A DNA stretch of 64,000 nt from Apodemus sylvaticus (GCF_947179515.1 NC_067472.1:75755184-75819183); one strand, 5' to 3'. Shown: positions 44,051-55,385, counted from the stretch's first letter. The notes: generated by a model from the letters alone, not told the origin. Made by a program: numbers and translations.

Positions 44051-44246
44051 AATTAATAGTTGACTGTTGGGAAAATAAGTCTTCGCTTGTCAAGGAGCAA
44101 ACAAAGGAGACCCATGATCCGTGAAAAATGGCAGGTTTTCCTTTTTGGCATAATTTCTTCTTTTTAAAAGCAATGGAAGAAATTGGCATTAGCCTTTGAG
44201 CCCTGAGATTTTAAAGAAATCAACAACATGGAAGCCTGATTAGATC

Positions 44247-44451
44247 TTTAAAATTTTTTTTTGATTTATGTGTGTGTATGTTTTTCCTGCATGCATGCCT
44301 GTTACCTACAGAGGCCAGAGGATGGTATCAGACCCTCTTGGACAAGATTTATAGATGGTTGCTAACTACCATGTGGGTTCTGGGAATTGAACCCGCATCC
44401 TCTGGAAGAATAGCCAGTGCTCTTAACCACTAAACCATCTTTCCAGTCCCC
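44247..44451 (-). mobile_element. B2/B3 SINE, minus strand
   Basis: A T-rich tail, 'ttcctgcatgcatgcctgtt', 'ctacagaggccagaggatgg', 'ccatgtgggttctgggaatt', 'gaacccgcatcctctggaag' and 'cactaaaccatctttccagt' make a full reversed element. Confidence 0.9.
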
Positions 44452-45014
44452 TTAACTGGATCTTCTTAGCTATAAGTCTTATTCATGTGTAGGGTTAAAT
44501 AATACTTCTTCCCAAGGTATAGAATCTTTAATGGGTTGCAGTTGGGACTTTAAGAGTTGTGTAACCCTGAGCATTAAGTTGTAGTGGTCTTGAATTTGCC
44601 TGAGCGTCTGTGTGGTTTGTAGATAGGTTAAATACATCCTTCTAATTTAGATATTTTTAAATTATTTTTTCTGAATTTATCTCCAATGATCTGAAATAAA
44701 CTTATCTGCTTGTTTTTATTTTTTTCTGTCTGTTTCAAACCGAGTTACTTTGAGCACTGTGCTGCATGGTGAATGAGCTTACACATGGATGTAAGAACCC
44801 ACTAGCACCTGAAGTTTTGCTGACTCCCTGGATTTCAGTAACTTGGGATGTTGCATAGTACATTTTTGTTTCAGAGTTAACTACTTAAAGATGACAATCC
44901 CAGCTTATACCAGACTCTAAGTTCTTTCCAGCCAGAGACCACATTGGAAACTTCTCTTGAAGCCAACCTCTCAAGCTACGATGAAGGAACCGTTTGGTTG
45001 AGATAGGAGTCAGG
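44452..45014. other. single-copy DNA
   Basis: About 560 bp, nothing recognised. Confidence 0.5.
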
Positions 45015-45344
45015 AGACTAGGGAGATAGCACAGCTGAGAAAGAGTTTGCAAGCATAAGGAGTGGAATCCAACTCTCAGAATACATGGAAAATATTCCAA
45101 GTGTGGCACACACTCTTGTAACCCCAGTGCTGGGTGCTTGGAGACAGGCAAATCTCTGGGTGCTTTTGGCTAGCCAGGCTAGCCTGCTTGGTAATTTTTC
45201 AGGCCAGAGAAAGCACCTGTCTTTAAAAAAAACAAGTGTATGGCACCCAAGGTGAACAGTATCTAGGGTTGTCCCCTGGCCTTCACATGATGCCCTCATA
45301 AGAGCACATGTGTGAACACATACCCACATGCATGCACACCCACA

Positions 45345-45399
<55 letters not shown>
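45015..45399 (+). mobile_element. B4/RSINE1-type SINE, plus strand, with (CA)26 tail
   Basis: The head 'gggagatagcacagctgaga', body 'ggcacacactcttgtaaccc' and 'ttggctagccaggctagcct', and 3' part 'tgtatggcacccaaggtgaa' with 'gttgtcccctggccttcaca' are all in order. It ends in a perfect CA run at 45347-45399. Full length. The long minus-strand frame over it (45018-45578) is an artefact of the SINE and CA repeat. Confidence 0.85.
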
Positions 45400-46426
45400 G
45401 GAGGTAGGCCCAAATTCAGGAAGGAGTCTCTTCCACCCATCAAGTTCCCAGTAACAGCAGAGGCATGGATTTCATGAAGAGAAATATATGTCTTATTTCT
45501 AGAAACTGCAGGAGGTTGCTTAATTTCTAGGCAGTGACACTTGGTACTATTTCTAATATGGCTGTGTGCAATTGCCATTCAGTCATTGGCTATGTGAGTG
45601 GCTACCACTTTATATCCTTGGGACGTACACTGTGTGTTTTCTGGGAAAACAACCAACCCTCAAAGAGATGGAGAATGCAAAGTGATTCCTCTTGCTCTCC
45701 ATCCAGGAAGGATGAGAGTGTGACTTTGGGCTTGCTGGGTAGACACAGTTGGAGGCAGGACTGCAGGCAGTAGCTGAGTTCTGCCTGCTTTCCCCCTGAT
45801 GCTCCGTGAAATGAATCTGGATCAGTGTGATCAAAATGAAGGAGATGTGTTTGTTATTGAAGATCTCTGGGATTATTTGGCTCTGGCTTTCTGCATTCAG
45901 TGCACTAGAGACAGTGCCGACATTGTCTCCTAGGAAGCATTAAGCTCATGCACTGTTCGCGATGGGTGTGCTGGCCAGAAGGCATGGCCGTTCCTAATAG
46001 CTGGATTGTCAGAACACTGGCAAGGTCAGAATGTGGTCTGGGGGTCCCATGGATCCCACTCCCGAAAGAGACGCTCATTGGAACAAGAGCCAGCTTGGAG
46101 AATGACCCTGGCTGTCTCTCAGACAAGCTAACTGGGGCTTTGAGGAGCCCAGGCAACTGTCACAATGGCTCCAGGGGTATTTTAATTTTTTAAAAACTGA
46201 TTTTAGGTTTTCTAAAAAGTTGCTAAATGGTACAGAATTTTGACATATCCCTCATCTACTGTCTCCTAAAGCTAGCAAGTTATATATGTACTGTATAATG
46301 ATCAGAAGAGGAGAGACAGTAAGTCTTCATCGGCAAAGCGTAAATTCATGTCCAGATCTGCTAGCTTTCCATAGGAGGACACATTGCTCTTAGCTACTTT
46401 CCCTAATGTTTGTCAGATTTTAATGG
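45400..46426. other. single-copy DNA, no gene supported
   Basis: About 1 kb. Frames 45534-45770 (plus) and 45905-46156 (minus) are unrecognised. Confidence 0.45.
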
Positions 46427-46545
46427 TCCTTCTCCCCCCTCGCCTCCCCTTTCCTTCCCTTCCCTTCTCCTCCCCTCGCCTCCCCACCTCCTTTCCTTAC
46501 TTCTATCTCTCCTTCCCTCCTCTCCCTACCCCTCCCTTTCCTTCC
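46427..46545 (+). repeat. pyrimidine-rich (CCCTT)-like tract
   Basis: About 120 bp of C/T-rich words such as 'cccttcccttctcctcccct'. Confidence 0.9.
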
Positions 46546-46835
46546 TTTCAGAGTTGAATTCCTCCTGCCTCTGCCTCCTGAGAACTAGGGTGAGAGACCT
46601 GTGACATCATACCTGGTGATCCTGATAATTTTGAAAATCACCAGTCATCTGTTTTCAAGACTTGTCAGGCTTCTCTGAGTTTCTTATGGTACAGTGGGGT
46701 GACACGTTTGCCAAGAATACTACAGAAACAGTTCTGTGTACCTCTCTGGGTTGCTGGTGCCTGTTATGCGTGGACTTGACCTTGACCTCAAGGCTAAGAT
46801 ATCTGCCAGTTTTCTCTGCTGTGGAGGTACTATTC
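46546..46835. other. single-copy DNA, nothing recognised
   Basis: About 290 bp up to the T-run that marks the L1 3' end. Confidence 0.5.
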
Positions 46836-46866
<31 letters not shown>

Positions 46867-49078
46867 CGATATATTCTTTATTTACATTTCAATTGATTTC
46901 CCCTTTTCTGGCTCCCCACTCCCTGAAAGTCCCATAAGCCCTCTTCCCTTCTCCTGTTCCCCCATCTACCCCTTCCTACTTTCCTGTTCTGTTATTCCCC
47001 TATACTGCTGCACTGAGCCTTTCCAGAACCAGGTGCCACTCCTCCGTTCTTCTTGGATATCATTTAATATGTGGATTATGTCTTGGATATTCAAAGTTTC
47101 TAGGCTAATAACCACTTATCAGTGAGTGCATACCCTGACTGATCTTTTGAGACTGGGTTACCTCACTTAGTATGATGTTCTCTAGCTCCATCCATTTGTC
47201 TAAGAATTTCATGAATTCATTGTTTCTAATGGCTGAATAGTACTCCATTGTGTAAATATACCACATTTTTTGTATCCGTTCCTCCATTGAGGGACACCTG
47301 GGTTCTTTCCAGCTGCTGGCTACTACAAATAGGGCTGCTATGAACTTAGTGGAGCATGTGTCCTTATTGCATGCCGGGGAATCCTCTGGGTATATGTCCA
47401 GGAGTGGTATAGCAGGGTCCTCCAGAAGTGTCATGCCCAGATTTCTGAGGAACCACCAGACTGATTTCCAAAGTGGTTGCATCACCTTGTGATTCTACCA
47501 GCAGTGGAGGAGTGTTCCTCTTTCTCCACATCCTTGCCAATACCTGCTGTCTCCTGATTTTGACCTTAGCCATTCTGACTGGTGTGAGGTGAAATCTTAG
47601 GGTTGTTTTGATTTGCATTTCCCTAATGATTAATGGTGTTGAACATTTCTTAAGGTGCTTCTCAGCTCTCCGAAGTTCTTCATGTGAAAATTCTTTGTTT
47701 AGCTCTGTACCCCACTTTTTAATGGGGTTATTTGGTTCGCTAGGTTCTACCTTCTTGAGTTCTTTGTATATATTAGATATTAGCCCTCTGTCAGATTTAG
47801 GGTTGGTGAAGATCCTTTCCCAATCTGTTGGTTGACGTTTTTTGTCCTTTTGACAGTGTCTCTTGCCTTACAGAAACTTTGTAGTTTTATGAGGTCCCAT
47901 TTGTCAATTCTTGATCTTAGAGTGTAAGCTATTGGTGTTCTATTCAGGAACTTTCCCCCTGTGCCCATGTCCTCAAGGGTCTCCCGCAGTTTCTTTTCTA
48001 TTAGTTTCAGTGTGTCAGGTTTTATGTGAAGGTCCTTGATCCATTTGGAGTTGAGCTTAGTACAAGAAGATAAGAATGCATCAATTTGCATTCTTCTGCA
48101 TGCTGATCTCCAGTTGAACCAGCATCATTTGTTGAAAGGGCTATCTTTTTTTCCACTGGATGTTTTCAGCTCCTTTGTCGAAGATCAAGTGACCATAGGT
48201 GTGTGGGTTCATTTCTGGGTCTTCAATCCTATTCGATTGATCCGCTTGCCTGACATTGTATCAATACCATGCAGTTTTTATCACTATTGCTCTATAGTAA
48301 TGTTTGAGGTCTGGGATACTGATTCCTCCAGAAGTTCTTTTACTGTTAAGAATAGTTTTAGCTATCCTGGGTTTTTTGTTATTCCAGGTGAATTTGAGAA
48401 TTGCTCTTTCTAGGTCTATGAAGAACTGAGTTGGAATTTTGATGGGGATTGCATTGAATATGCATATTGCTTTTAGCAAGATGGCCATTTTAACTATATT
48501 AATTCTGACAATCAATGAGCATGGAAGATTTTTCCATTTTCTGAGGTCTTCTTCAATTTCCTTCATCAGAGCTCTGAAGTTCTTGTCATATAGATCTTTC
48601 ACTTGTTTGGTTAGAGTCACCCCAAGATACTTTATGCTGTTTGTGGCTATTGTGAAGGATGTCATTTCCCTAATTTCTTTCTCAGTCTGCTTATCCTTTG
48701 AGTATAGAAAGGCTACTTATTTTCTTGAGTTGATTTTGTAACCAGCTACTTTGCTGAAGTTGTTTATCAGCTGTAGGAGTTCTCTGGTAGAGTTTTTTGG
48801 GTCACTTAATTATACTATCATATCATCTGCAAATAGTGATAGTTTGACTTCTTCCTTTCCAATTTGTATCCCTTTGACCTCCTTATGTTGTCTAATTGCT
48901 CTAGCTAGGACTTCAAGAACTATATTAAAAAGATATGAAGAGAGTGGGCAGCCTTGTCTAGTCCCTGATTTTAGTGGGATTGCTTCAAGTTTCTCTCCAT
49001 TTAGTGTGATGTTGGCTACTGGTTTGTTGTATATTGCTTTTACTATGTTTAGATATGGGCCTTGAATTCGTATTCTTT
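46836..49078 (-). mobile_element. 5'-truncated L1 with dead ORF2, minus strand
   Basis: The 3' end is at the left: a T/TTTG run (46836-46862) and a 3' UTR to about 47104. ORF2 then runs rightward in reverse. The C-terminal stretch (47485 to 47105) holds the typical 'MWYIYTMEYYSAI' motif and ends in TAG. The remaining ORF2 is split over two alternating frames (48812-48261, 48091-47780, 47618-47364, 47485-47105), so at least three frameshifts are present. The reverse-transcriptase FADD box lies at 48822-48833 and is followed three codons later by a stop (48810-48812) where L1 normally has Tyr. ORF1, endonuclease and the first RT blocks are missing. Confidence 0.95.
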
Positions 49079-49454
49079 CTCTTGAAGTCAGTAGATGTTT
49101 AGGGAGATAATGTGATACTAAGTGAATTCTGTTTCTCTTCTAGGTTTCCTCCACGAATTTTCGCACTTACAAGAGAGGATCTGCAAAAAGCATTACTGTA
49201 GACACTGCCCGTTGTTAGCATGAGTTTCCTGGTTCCCCCTTCCTCTCTACATTTTTCTAATGAAATTCCCAGGAAGATCTAATAATAATTATACTTATGA
49301 ACATCAACAAGGCAATGTGAACCCAAGGACAGTTATTTTATTGGATGAGTTATAGTCCAGTATTGTCATTACTTATATTGTGCCTCAAGTTGCTCCCAAA
49401 TTAGCTGTGGTCTGGATGTCCTGCTTCTTAAACAGTCTTACTATTTTAAAAAAC
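49079..49454. other. single-copy DNA
   Basis: About 375 bp, nothing recognised. Confidence 0.5.
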
Positions 49455-50265
49455 AATCTTAAAATTTGTCATTAAATATAATCACATTATTTCCCCCATC
49501 CTCCTCCTCCCTCCAGTTCCTCTCTCCCCAACTCCTTCTCAAAACCCTGGCCTCTTTTTGTTTAATTAGTATTTATATACATATACAAATATATATACAC
49601 ACAAGCATATATGTTCATAAACATATAAGTACAACCTTCTTGGCCCGTGTGTATGTATGTGTATGATTTCAATGATGGCCATTTGGATTTGGATAACCAA
49701 TCAGGGGACTCATCCCTGGAGATGACCAATGCTCCCACTCTAGGCAGTCATGTGTTGCTTGTAGCCTCTGTCTAAGAATGGAGCCCCTTGAGACTTCCCT
49801 CTTCAATGACAGCTTGCCTATTAATGTTGTCATATTTTGGGTCTTATTTAGGCAATTACGTTTATGGCTTACCTGTCATTTTTAGAAGACACAATTGTTC
49901 AGCAGACTTACTGTTTCTTGGCACTTACAGTTTTTCTGACCTCTCTTCTGAGATGGTTCCCTAAGCCTTAGGTGCAGCAGCAGTTGTACTGTAGATGGAC
50001 CTGTGGGCACCTGCAATCAGTTACTCTCTGTATTTTGGCCATCAGTGGGTTTCTATGGCTTTTCCCATCTGCTGCAAAGGGAAGCTTCTTTGATGAGGAG
50101 TGGGAGCTTCATCTAGGTATAAGGATGAGTATTTAGAACACAGTTAGGTGTTTTTGATCAACTGTCAGATGTGGGTACTCTTCTAATACCCATTACCTCA
50201 GTGGCTGTGAGTAATTGCCTAGGGTTCTAATAGCAGGCATGATTCTCCTCCTTTTGAGCAGGCCT
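49455..50265 (-). mobile_element. L1 (Lx-like) 3' UTR, minus strand
   Basis: A C/T-rich stretch with 'cacattatttcccccatcct' is followed by 'atgatttcaatgatggccat', 'ggataaccaatcaggggact', 'ccctaagccttaggtgcagc', 'gatggacctgtgggcacctg' and 'gctgcaaagggaagcttctt', the reversed 3' UTR of an older rodent L1 family. Two more copies of the same region lie at 59480 and 63478, in the same orientation. Confidence 0.65.
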
Positions 50266-50699
50266 TAAATCCAAACAGCCATTGGTTACTCTTGAGCTCT
50301 GAGTGCCTTTGTTGCACCTTTTTCTCTCCCCTTGGCAGGCTGCTCGTTGCTGTGGTTCACAAGCATCACAGTTGTGCAGGCATCACAGTTGTAGAGCTGC
50401 CAATTGCCTCCCTCCTTTGGCAGCTTGCATAACACCTTCTGGTACTGCGAAAGCCGGTCCTCAGAGAGGAGACTTTTGGTGAGATCTAGCTAGAACCTTC
50501 TGAGTTCTGTGTCCCAAGTACAAGGTGTCTTCAGCAGTAGGTACTTATCTTCAATCTCTGGGTGGCAACAAGGGACAATGACAATAGCTCATATTTTTTT
50601 TTTTTTTGGGAGTCATTTGGATGTCCCTGACCAAAAACTTAAAAGGAGGTTTCTCATGTTTGCTGCTGAAATGGTTGTTAGATAGTATCTTCATTTAAG

Positions 50700-50700
<1 letters not shown>
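50266..50700. other. single-copy DNA, perhaps further L1 UTR
   Basis: A short T run is at 50597-50607. The family is not clear past 50265. Confidence 0.4.
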
Positions 50701-50701
<1 letters not shown>

Positions 50702-50765
<64 letters not shown>

Positions 50766-50785
50766 CTCTACACACACACACACAC
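50702..50785 (+). repeat. (CT)n followed by (CA)n
   Basis: A perfect CT run of about 31 units (50702-50763) and, after 'cccctcta', a CA run to 50785. Confidence 0.97.
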
Positions 50786-51674
50786 TTACACACTTAAATG
50801 CATTGTGTGTAATTTTAGGTAAATATAAGTAATACTTCTGAACAAACCCTGATTTTCTGTAGCCACAAGATGTTTCTTGACTTTTAAATGGTAATTATGG
50901 AAAAACCAGTCATCATTTTTACCTTACGTTTCAGAACCAGTTTAGTTAGAAACTAGTGAACCCACATAAGGCTAGAAGACCTTTTATATGGCACCTGTAT
51001 GCTATTATGGAGTATATCAAAAGATAACAATGCCTTTGAGACCATGAAGCCACTTATCAAGACAGGAGATGTTTCTCAACACAGATGACAGCCCGTGTCG
51101 TAGGAAGATCTGAGGGAGCATTCAGATGCCTGATGAGAGGACCTCTCCGTCACCCACACAGCTTGCATCTTCACTCAGGATTCTGTGACTTCTTACAGTG
51201 AACAAATTGGACACCATCTAGACTTACAGATTCCCTGCAGGGATTAAATGAGTCTTGTTTGAAAATGCCTTCAAGCCTATATGTTATATGATCTGTGAAA
51301 TGTTAGCATTATGGCTTCTATAAACACATGTTCATCAGACTCAGGCTGGCTTTAGAACAGGCCTGGCAGCCCATCCCATTTAACACCTATGTTTTGCAGG
51401 AAGCAAGGCAGACATGTTGTAGACATGTTGCTTAATGTGCCCACAGCATCAAGGGAAGTAGACCTGGCTAGATCCAACATCTTCTAACTCCTCCTGGGGT
51501 GCACCATTCATTACAACATCCACTGTTTAAGCAATGTCTTTAACACCAAGCCCAGGAACAATAGTATTATTGAATAGTATTATTAAAGAAAACCAATAAC
51601 CTCTTAAAATATAATTTAGATAGATAAGAGAGGTGGAAAGTCAGTTTTCCTTTCAGAAAATGCTGCTACACTAA
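50786..51674. other. single-copy DNA
   Basis: About 890 bp, nothing recognised. Confidence 0.5.
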
Positions 51675-51697
51675 GCTTTTGTGTGCGCATTTGTATA

Positions 51698-51730
<33 letters not shown>

Positions 51731-51795
51731 GTGCAGAGGCCAGAGGTCAACCTCAGAAGTTATTCCCCAGACACTCTACTTTGGGGGTGTTGTTT
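51675..51795 (-). mobile_element. B4/RSINE1-type SINE, 3' half (interrupted)
   Basis: TG-rich tail, then 'gcagaggccagaggtcaacc' and 'ctttgggggtgttgttt'. The other half of the same element starts at 52026, beyond an inserted SINE. Confidence 0.65.
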
Positions 51796-52022
51796 AACAT
51801 ATTTTAGACCTTTATTATTATTTTTTTAATGTGTATACATGTTTTGCAGGCTTGTATGTCTATGCACCATATGCATGCAGTGCCAACAAAAACCAGAAGA
51901 GGGAGTCATATGCTCTGGGACGGGAATTGTAGTCAGTTGCAAACCATTATGCGGATGCTGAGAACGAAACATGGGAACAAGGAAGAACAGCTAGTGCTCT
52001 TAACTGCTGGGCCATCACTTCC
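51796..52022 (-). mobile_element. B3/B2 SINE nested in a B4-type SINE
   Basis: A T-rich tail, 'tatgcatgcagtgccaacaa', 'aaccagaagagggagtcata', 'aaccattatgcggatgctga', 'gaacgaaacatgggaacaag' and 'tcttaactgctgggccatca' in reverse order. It separates two parts of one B4-type element. Confidence 0.75.
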
Positions 52023-52025
52023 TGA

Positions 52026-52247
52026 TTTTGACACAGGTTCTTTTGCTGGCCTGGAGCTCACCAAAGAAGGCTAAGGTAACTGGACAGAAAGCCCCAGGGG
52101 TTCTCCTGTGTCTGCCTCTCTGACACTGAGATTTTAGACCTGGACCCCCACAGCTGGCCTTTTATGTGGCTTGTGGGAGACTGAACTCAGGTCCCCATGC
52201 TCCCCCTCTGGTCGGTACTTAACCTCCTGAGCCCTTTCTGCAGCCTC
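52026..52247 (-). mobile_element. B4/RSINE1-type SINE, 5' half (interrupted)
   Basis: 'ttttgacacaggttcttttg', 'ctggcctggagctcaccaaa', 'gccccaggggttctcctgtg', 'gagactgaactcaggtcccc' and 'cctcctgagccctttctgca'. This is the body and tRNA-like head that complete the part at 51675-51795. Confidence 0.75.
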
Positions 52248-52679
52248 TAGTCTAAGCTTTTTGTGTTCATTTTTACCCTTATTCTTGGGTTACTAATTAA
52301 AACAGAACTAATTCGTTTCTGCAAGAAACAACATATGATAAGGTATCTCTGTTCCCAGAAATTCACTCTCTGAACCTGGTTCTTGGAAGTGATTCCATGT
52401 CTGTGGCTGATGGGGACACCCACACACTGCAGTAATGACAGAATGATGCCAAACATCTGGATATTTGGAGATGACTGGGGCTTGTCTTCCATGACTTCCT
52501 TTTTTCTTGCAGATGTTTGAAATCATGGATACAAAGTCTCTGTGTCCAGAGTATCATGGAAGAAAGATTTTATTCAAGACAAGACATGGGAATTTTCATA
52601 TTACTAAGATCTAGGCCTCTCCATATCTGAGCTGGAATATTTATTGGGAAAGACAATAAAAGGGGCTTCCAGAAGTGTA
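52248..52679. other. single-copy DNA
   Basis: About 430 bp. The overlapping minus-strand frames here have no recognised product. Confidence 0.5.
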
Positions 52680-53087
52680 TGTGCTGGGGAGATGGCTCAG
52701 TTGGGAAAGGGCTTGTCACACAGGCACAAAGACCAGAGTTCAGATCCTGAGCACCCACGCCATAAGCCAGGTGTGGTGGCATGTACCTGTAATCCTAGTG
52801 TTTAGGAAGCAAAAATGGGGAGACTCCTGGTGCTTGTTAGCCAGTCACATTAGCATTCTTGGTAAGATCCAGGCCAATGAGAGACCCTGTCTCAGAAAAG
52901 TTGATAGTGCCAGAGGAATGACCCCTGAGGTTGACCTTGTGTTGAATCAGTAAGCCCCAAGTTCAACAAGACATCTTCCTTCAAAAAGTAAGACTGAAAG
53001 TAATGAAGGAGGATATCTGAGGTTGACCTCTGACATTCCTGAGCATCCACATGCATCCACATACATGCATACACATTAACACGTACA
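52680..53087 (+). mobile_element. B4/RSINE1-type SINE, plus strand, full length
   Basis: Head 'gctggggagatggctcagtt', B-box region 'agagttcagatcctgagcac', body 'aagccaggtgtggtggcatg' and 'tacctgtaatcctagtgttt', then 'atgagagaccctgtctcaga', 'gaggttgacctctgacattc' and a CATA-rich tail. An LTR inserted in the tail. Confidence 0.85.
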
Positions 53088-53092
53088 CATAC

Positions 53093-53431
53093 TGTCTCTG
53101 TTAGGGTTTCCATTGCTGTGAAGAGACATCAAGGCAACTCTTATGAGGGACACTATCTAATTAGGGCAGGCTTGCTGAGGTTCAGTCCATTATCATCATG
53201 GCAAGTGGCTTGGCAGCATCACACAGACACGGCGCTGAAGAAGGATCTGAGAGTTCTGCACCTTGATCTGATTGCATCCAGGAGATAGCCTGAGACTATC
53301 TCTCAGGCAGCTAGGAAGAGACTCATTGCCCACCCCCATAATGACACACTTACTCCAAAAATGCCAAATGTACTCTAACAAGGCCTCCTATTAGCGGCAG
53401 TCTCTGGGCCAAACCTGTTCAAACCACCACA
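53093..53431 (-). mobile_element. MaLR solo LTR, ORR1-like, minus strand, exact ends
   Basis: It starts 'tgtctctgttagggtttcca' and ends 'gttcaaaccaccaca', so it has TG...CA termini. Inside are 'gctgtgaagagacatcaagg', 'gttcagtccattatcatcat' and 'ggcctcctattagcggcagt'. The 5-bp direct repeat 'catac' flanks it at 53088-53092 and 53432-53436. It has no internal region; LTR-LTR recombination removed it. Confidence 0.92.
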
Positions 53432-53436
53432 CATAC

Positions 53437-54009
53437 ATACACCACATACACAAATGAAAAAAAGCAGTGTATACTTCACAGAGTCCCGATTCCCAAGTTT
53501 TTCTACTGAGTCTGCTGAGATACCTACCATAAATCTGTGTTCAGAACTCTCTTCACCATTGGTCAGTTGCCTTCTCAGGCTCTGTAGTGCTGCGGGGTAG
53601 AGGGGTGGTGGTGGTGGTGGCAGTGGTGGCAGGCAGCGGGGGAATTAAAGCAGCTTTGACATCTACTCTGCCCTCTGCATGCAGAAACTAGCAGATGACA
53701 GGGCTTTTTCATTTTGGTTTCTCATCTTTGCTCACAGTAAATGTGCCAGCCATGTCATGATGTCTCTGAGCTGATCTTTAGGAGTCCATAACCAAGCTAC
53801 AAATTTGTATAGCAAACTGGAGTAGACTTATTGTTCTTCAGTTATAAGAATCTCAACTCATACCAACCAGTTCCTTCTCTCCTGTCTAAAACACCGCTCT
53901 GGGTCTGGCATGAAAGGTGACCAGTAAATGCATCTTGAATAAGCAAAAGCACAGGGAGCACATGTGCTATGCTTTTATTCTGTTCAAGTATGAGTCTGTA
54001 AGCTTCAAG
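53437..54009. other. single-copy DNA with a GGT run
   Basis: A (GGT)n-like G-rich run at about 53600-53640. Otherwise nothing was recognised. Confidence 0.5.
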
Positions 54010-54560
54010 AAGTCTGTAAGCTTTTTGTTTCAATGGCGATTTATCAAAGTACTAGAGACAACTTGGGGATGGAGAATCTATTTTTGAATTATCAAACAGG
54101 CAGGGGTATTACTCAAAGGAATAAAAAAGAGACAGGCTAAGGATCTGAATAATTCACCAAGTGGATAATTAGCCTGGATGGTTATCACTAACAGAAATTC
54201 CACAGCTCAGGATCCTTTTGTCCAGCCAACAGCCACGATCTGTCTCATTTCATTACATCAGATTTTTAATGAGAAGGGAGAGGCACTCATTTGTTAAGAG
54301 CTTTCCTGTGTCTCAGAACTCCACTGGGCAGTGAGGCCAGCTTTGTGGGCACGGGATGTGAGTCCTCTAAGACTCAGTGCTGAGAAGGCCCCAAGCTGAC
54401 TTCAGTGCTCCACTGTCATCACATGAAATGCTTCAGAACTTTGAAACAAGGGTCTACATTTATTATTTTATATATGGCCTTGAGAGTTTGCTAAACCAAT
54501 ACTGCTGGCCAGTTTGTGTTTTCTCTCTTGCATGATTTCAAGTGCATCAGATAATTACCT
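54010..54560. promoter_or_regulatory. candidate conserved non-coding element
   Basis: About 550 bp free of young repeats, with dense factor-like words: 'tttatcaaag' (TCF/LEF-like) at 54041, 'ggataattagcctgg' at 54163, 'ttatcac' (GATA-like) at 54182 and 'catcagatttttaatgag' at 54257. The texture is like a conserved enhancer. This is inference from sequence style only. Confidence 0.35.
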
Positions 54561-54784
54561 GCTTCTTTCCAGAAGGAGGACCTGGGTGACTGGTCAGTCT
54601 AGGGTCACATCAGAGAGACTGGAGTAGGGCTCATGTCTGTCTGGTTGAAAGCCTCTGAGTTCTCCTTCCCTGCTCAAAACAGGCACAGGATGCAGGCCTA
54701 GATAGGAGACCTTTCAAGCCTGCTATTCATTCATTGGGTCAGCAATTGTTGAAGAGGAATCCGTGGGGTTTGTCCAACAGTTTG

Positions 54785-54900
54785 CATGCCTTTATTCATT
54801 CGACAACAAATTTATCAAGCTTCTGCTCAGTCTCAAGTCTGTTTGAAGCTCTAGAAACGAGACCAGGAATAAGGCCAGCAAGATTTTAGCATTCATAGAG
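54785..54900 (+). mobile_element. L2 LINE relic
   Basis: 'gcctttattcattcgacaac', 'aaatttatcaagcttctgct' and 'gaagctctagaaacgagacc' resemble the ancient L2 3' region. Confidence 0.4.
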
Positions 54901-54907
54901 GTCACCG

Positions 54908-54908
<1 letters not shown>

Positions 54909-54949
<41 letters not shown>

Positions 54950-55000
54950 ATGTGTGTGTGTGCGCGCGCGTGTATGTGTGTGTGTGCGCGCGCGTGCGTG
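54909..55000 (+). repeat. TG/CG higher-order repeat, 24-bp period
   Basis: 92 bp alternate pyrimidine and purine without a break. After a plain (TG)n start there are three (CG)4 blocks at 54939, 54963 and 54987, spaced exactly 24 bp by 'tgtatgtgtgtgtgtg'. Such (CG)n-(TG)n tracts are the best known Z-DNA formers. Confidence 0.97.
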
Positions 55001-55284
55001 TTTGTGTTTATGAATAGTTAGAAAACAAGAATTGATGATAATTTATCAAACAAATTGTATGATTTAGGATGTTGTAAGTAGAATTCAGGAAATATATAAA
55101 ATACCCATTTGATCTGGATCAGTAAAATAGTCTTCTCTCCAAAGAAGCAACTGAGGCCAGAAGAATTCAGTCACAGGGGAAGAACCATCAGCATCCTTTA
55201 GGGAGAAGCCTGGATGAATGCAAAACTCCCAGGGCTGCAAATAATTGAGCAGGTAGCACAGATCCTCAGCGCGCTCTTTGAAGC
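55001..55284. other. single-copy DNA, nothing recognised
   Basis: About 280 bp between the TG/CG repeat and the MIR relic. Confidence 0.5.
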
Positions 55285-55385
55285 GCCGATGAATCTACAT
55301 TTTACAGAGGAACAAACCTAGATGTGAGAAGAAAAGAAACTTGCCAGAGACTCAGCTGGAGGGGAACAGGGAGTTCAACTCTATT
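55285..55385 (+). mobile_element. MIR SINE relic
   Basis: 'acattttacagaggaacaaa' followed by 'gaaacttgccagagactcag' and 'gggagttcaactctatttct' matches the MIR core and 3' part. It is an ancient tRNA-derived SINE shared by mammals. Confidence 0.55.

Noticed and set aside
45018..45578. Longest frame of the window (186 codons, minus strand)
   Set aside because: It reads through a full B4-type SINE and a (CA)26 run; the Cys-Val stretch is the microsatellite.
47105..48665. Minus-strand frames of 84-134 codons as host genes
   Set aside because: They are fragments of a dead L1 ORF2; frames alternate and stops interrupt it.
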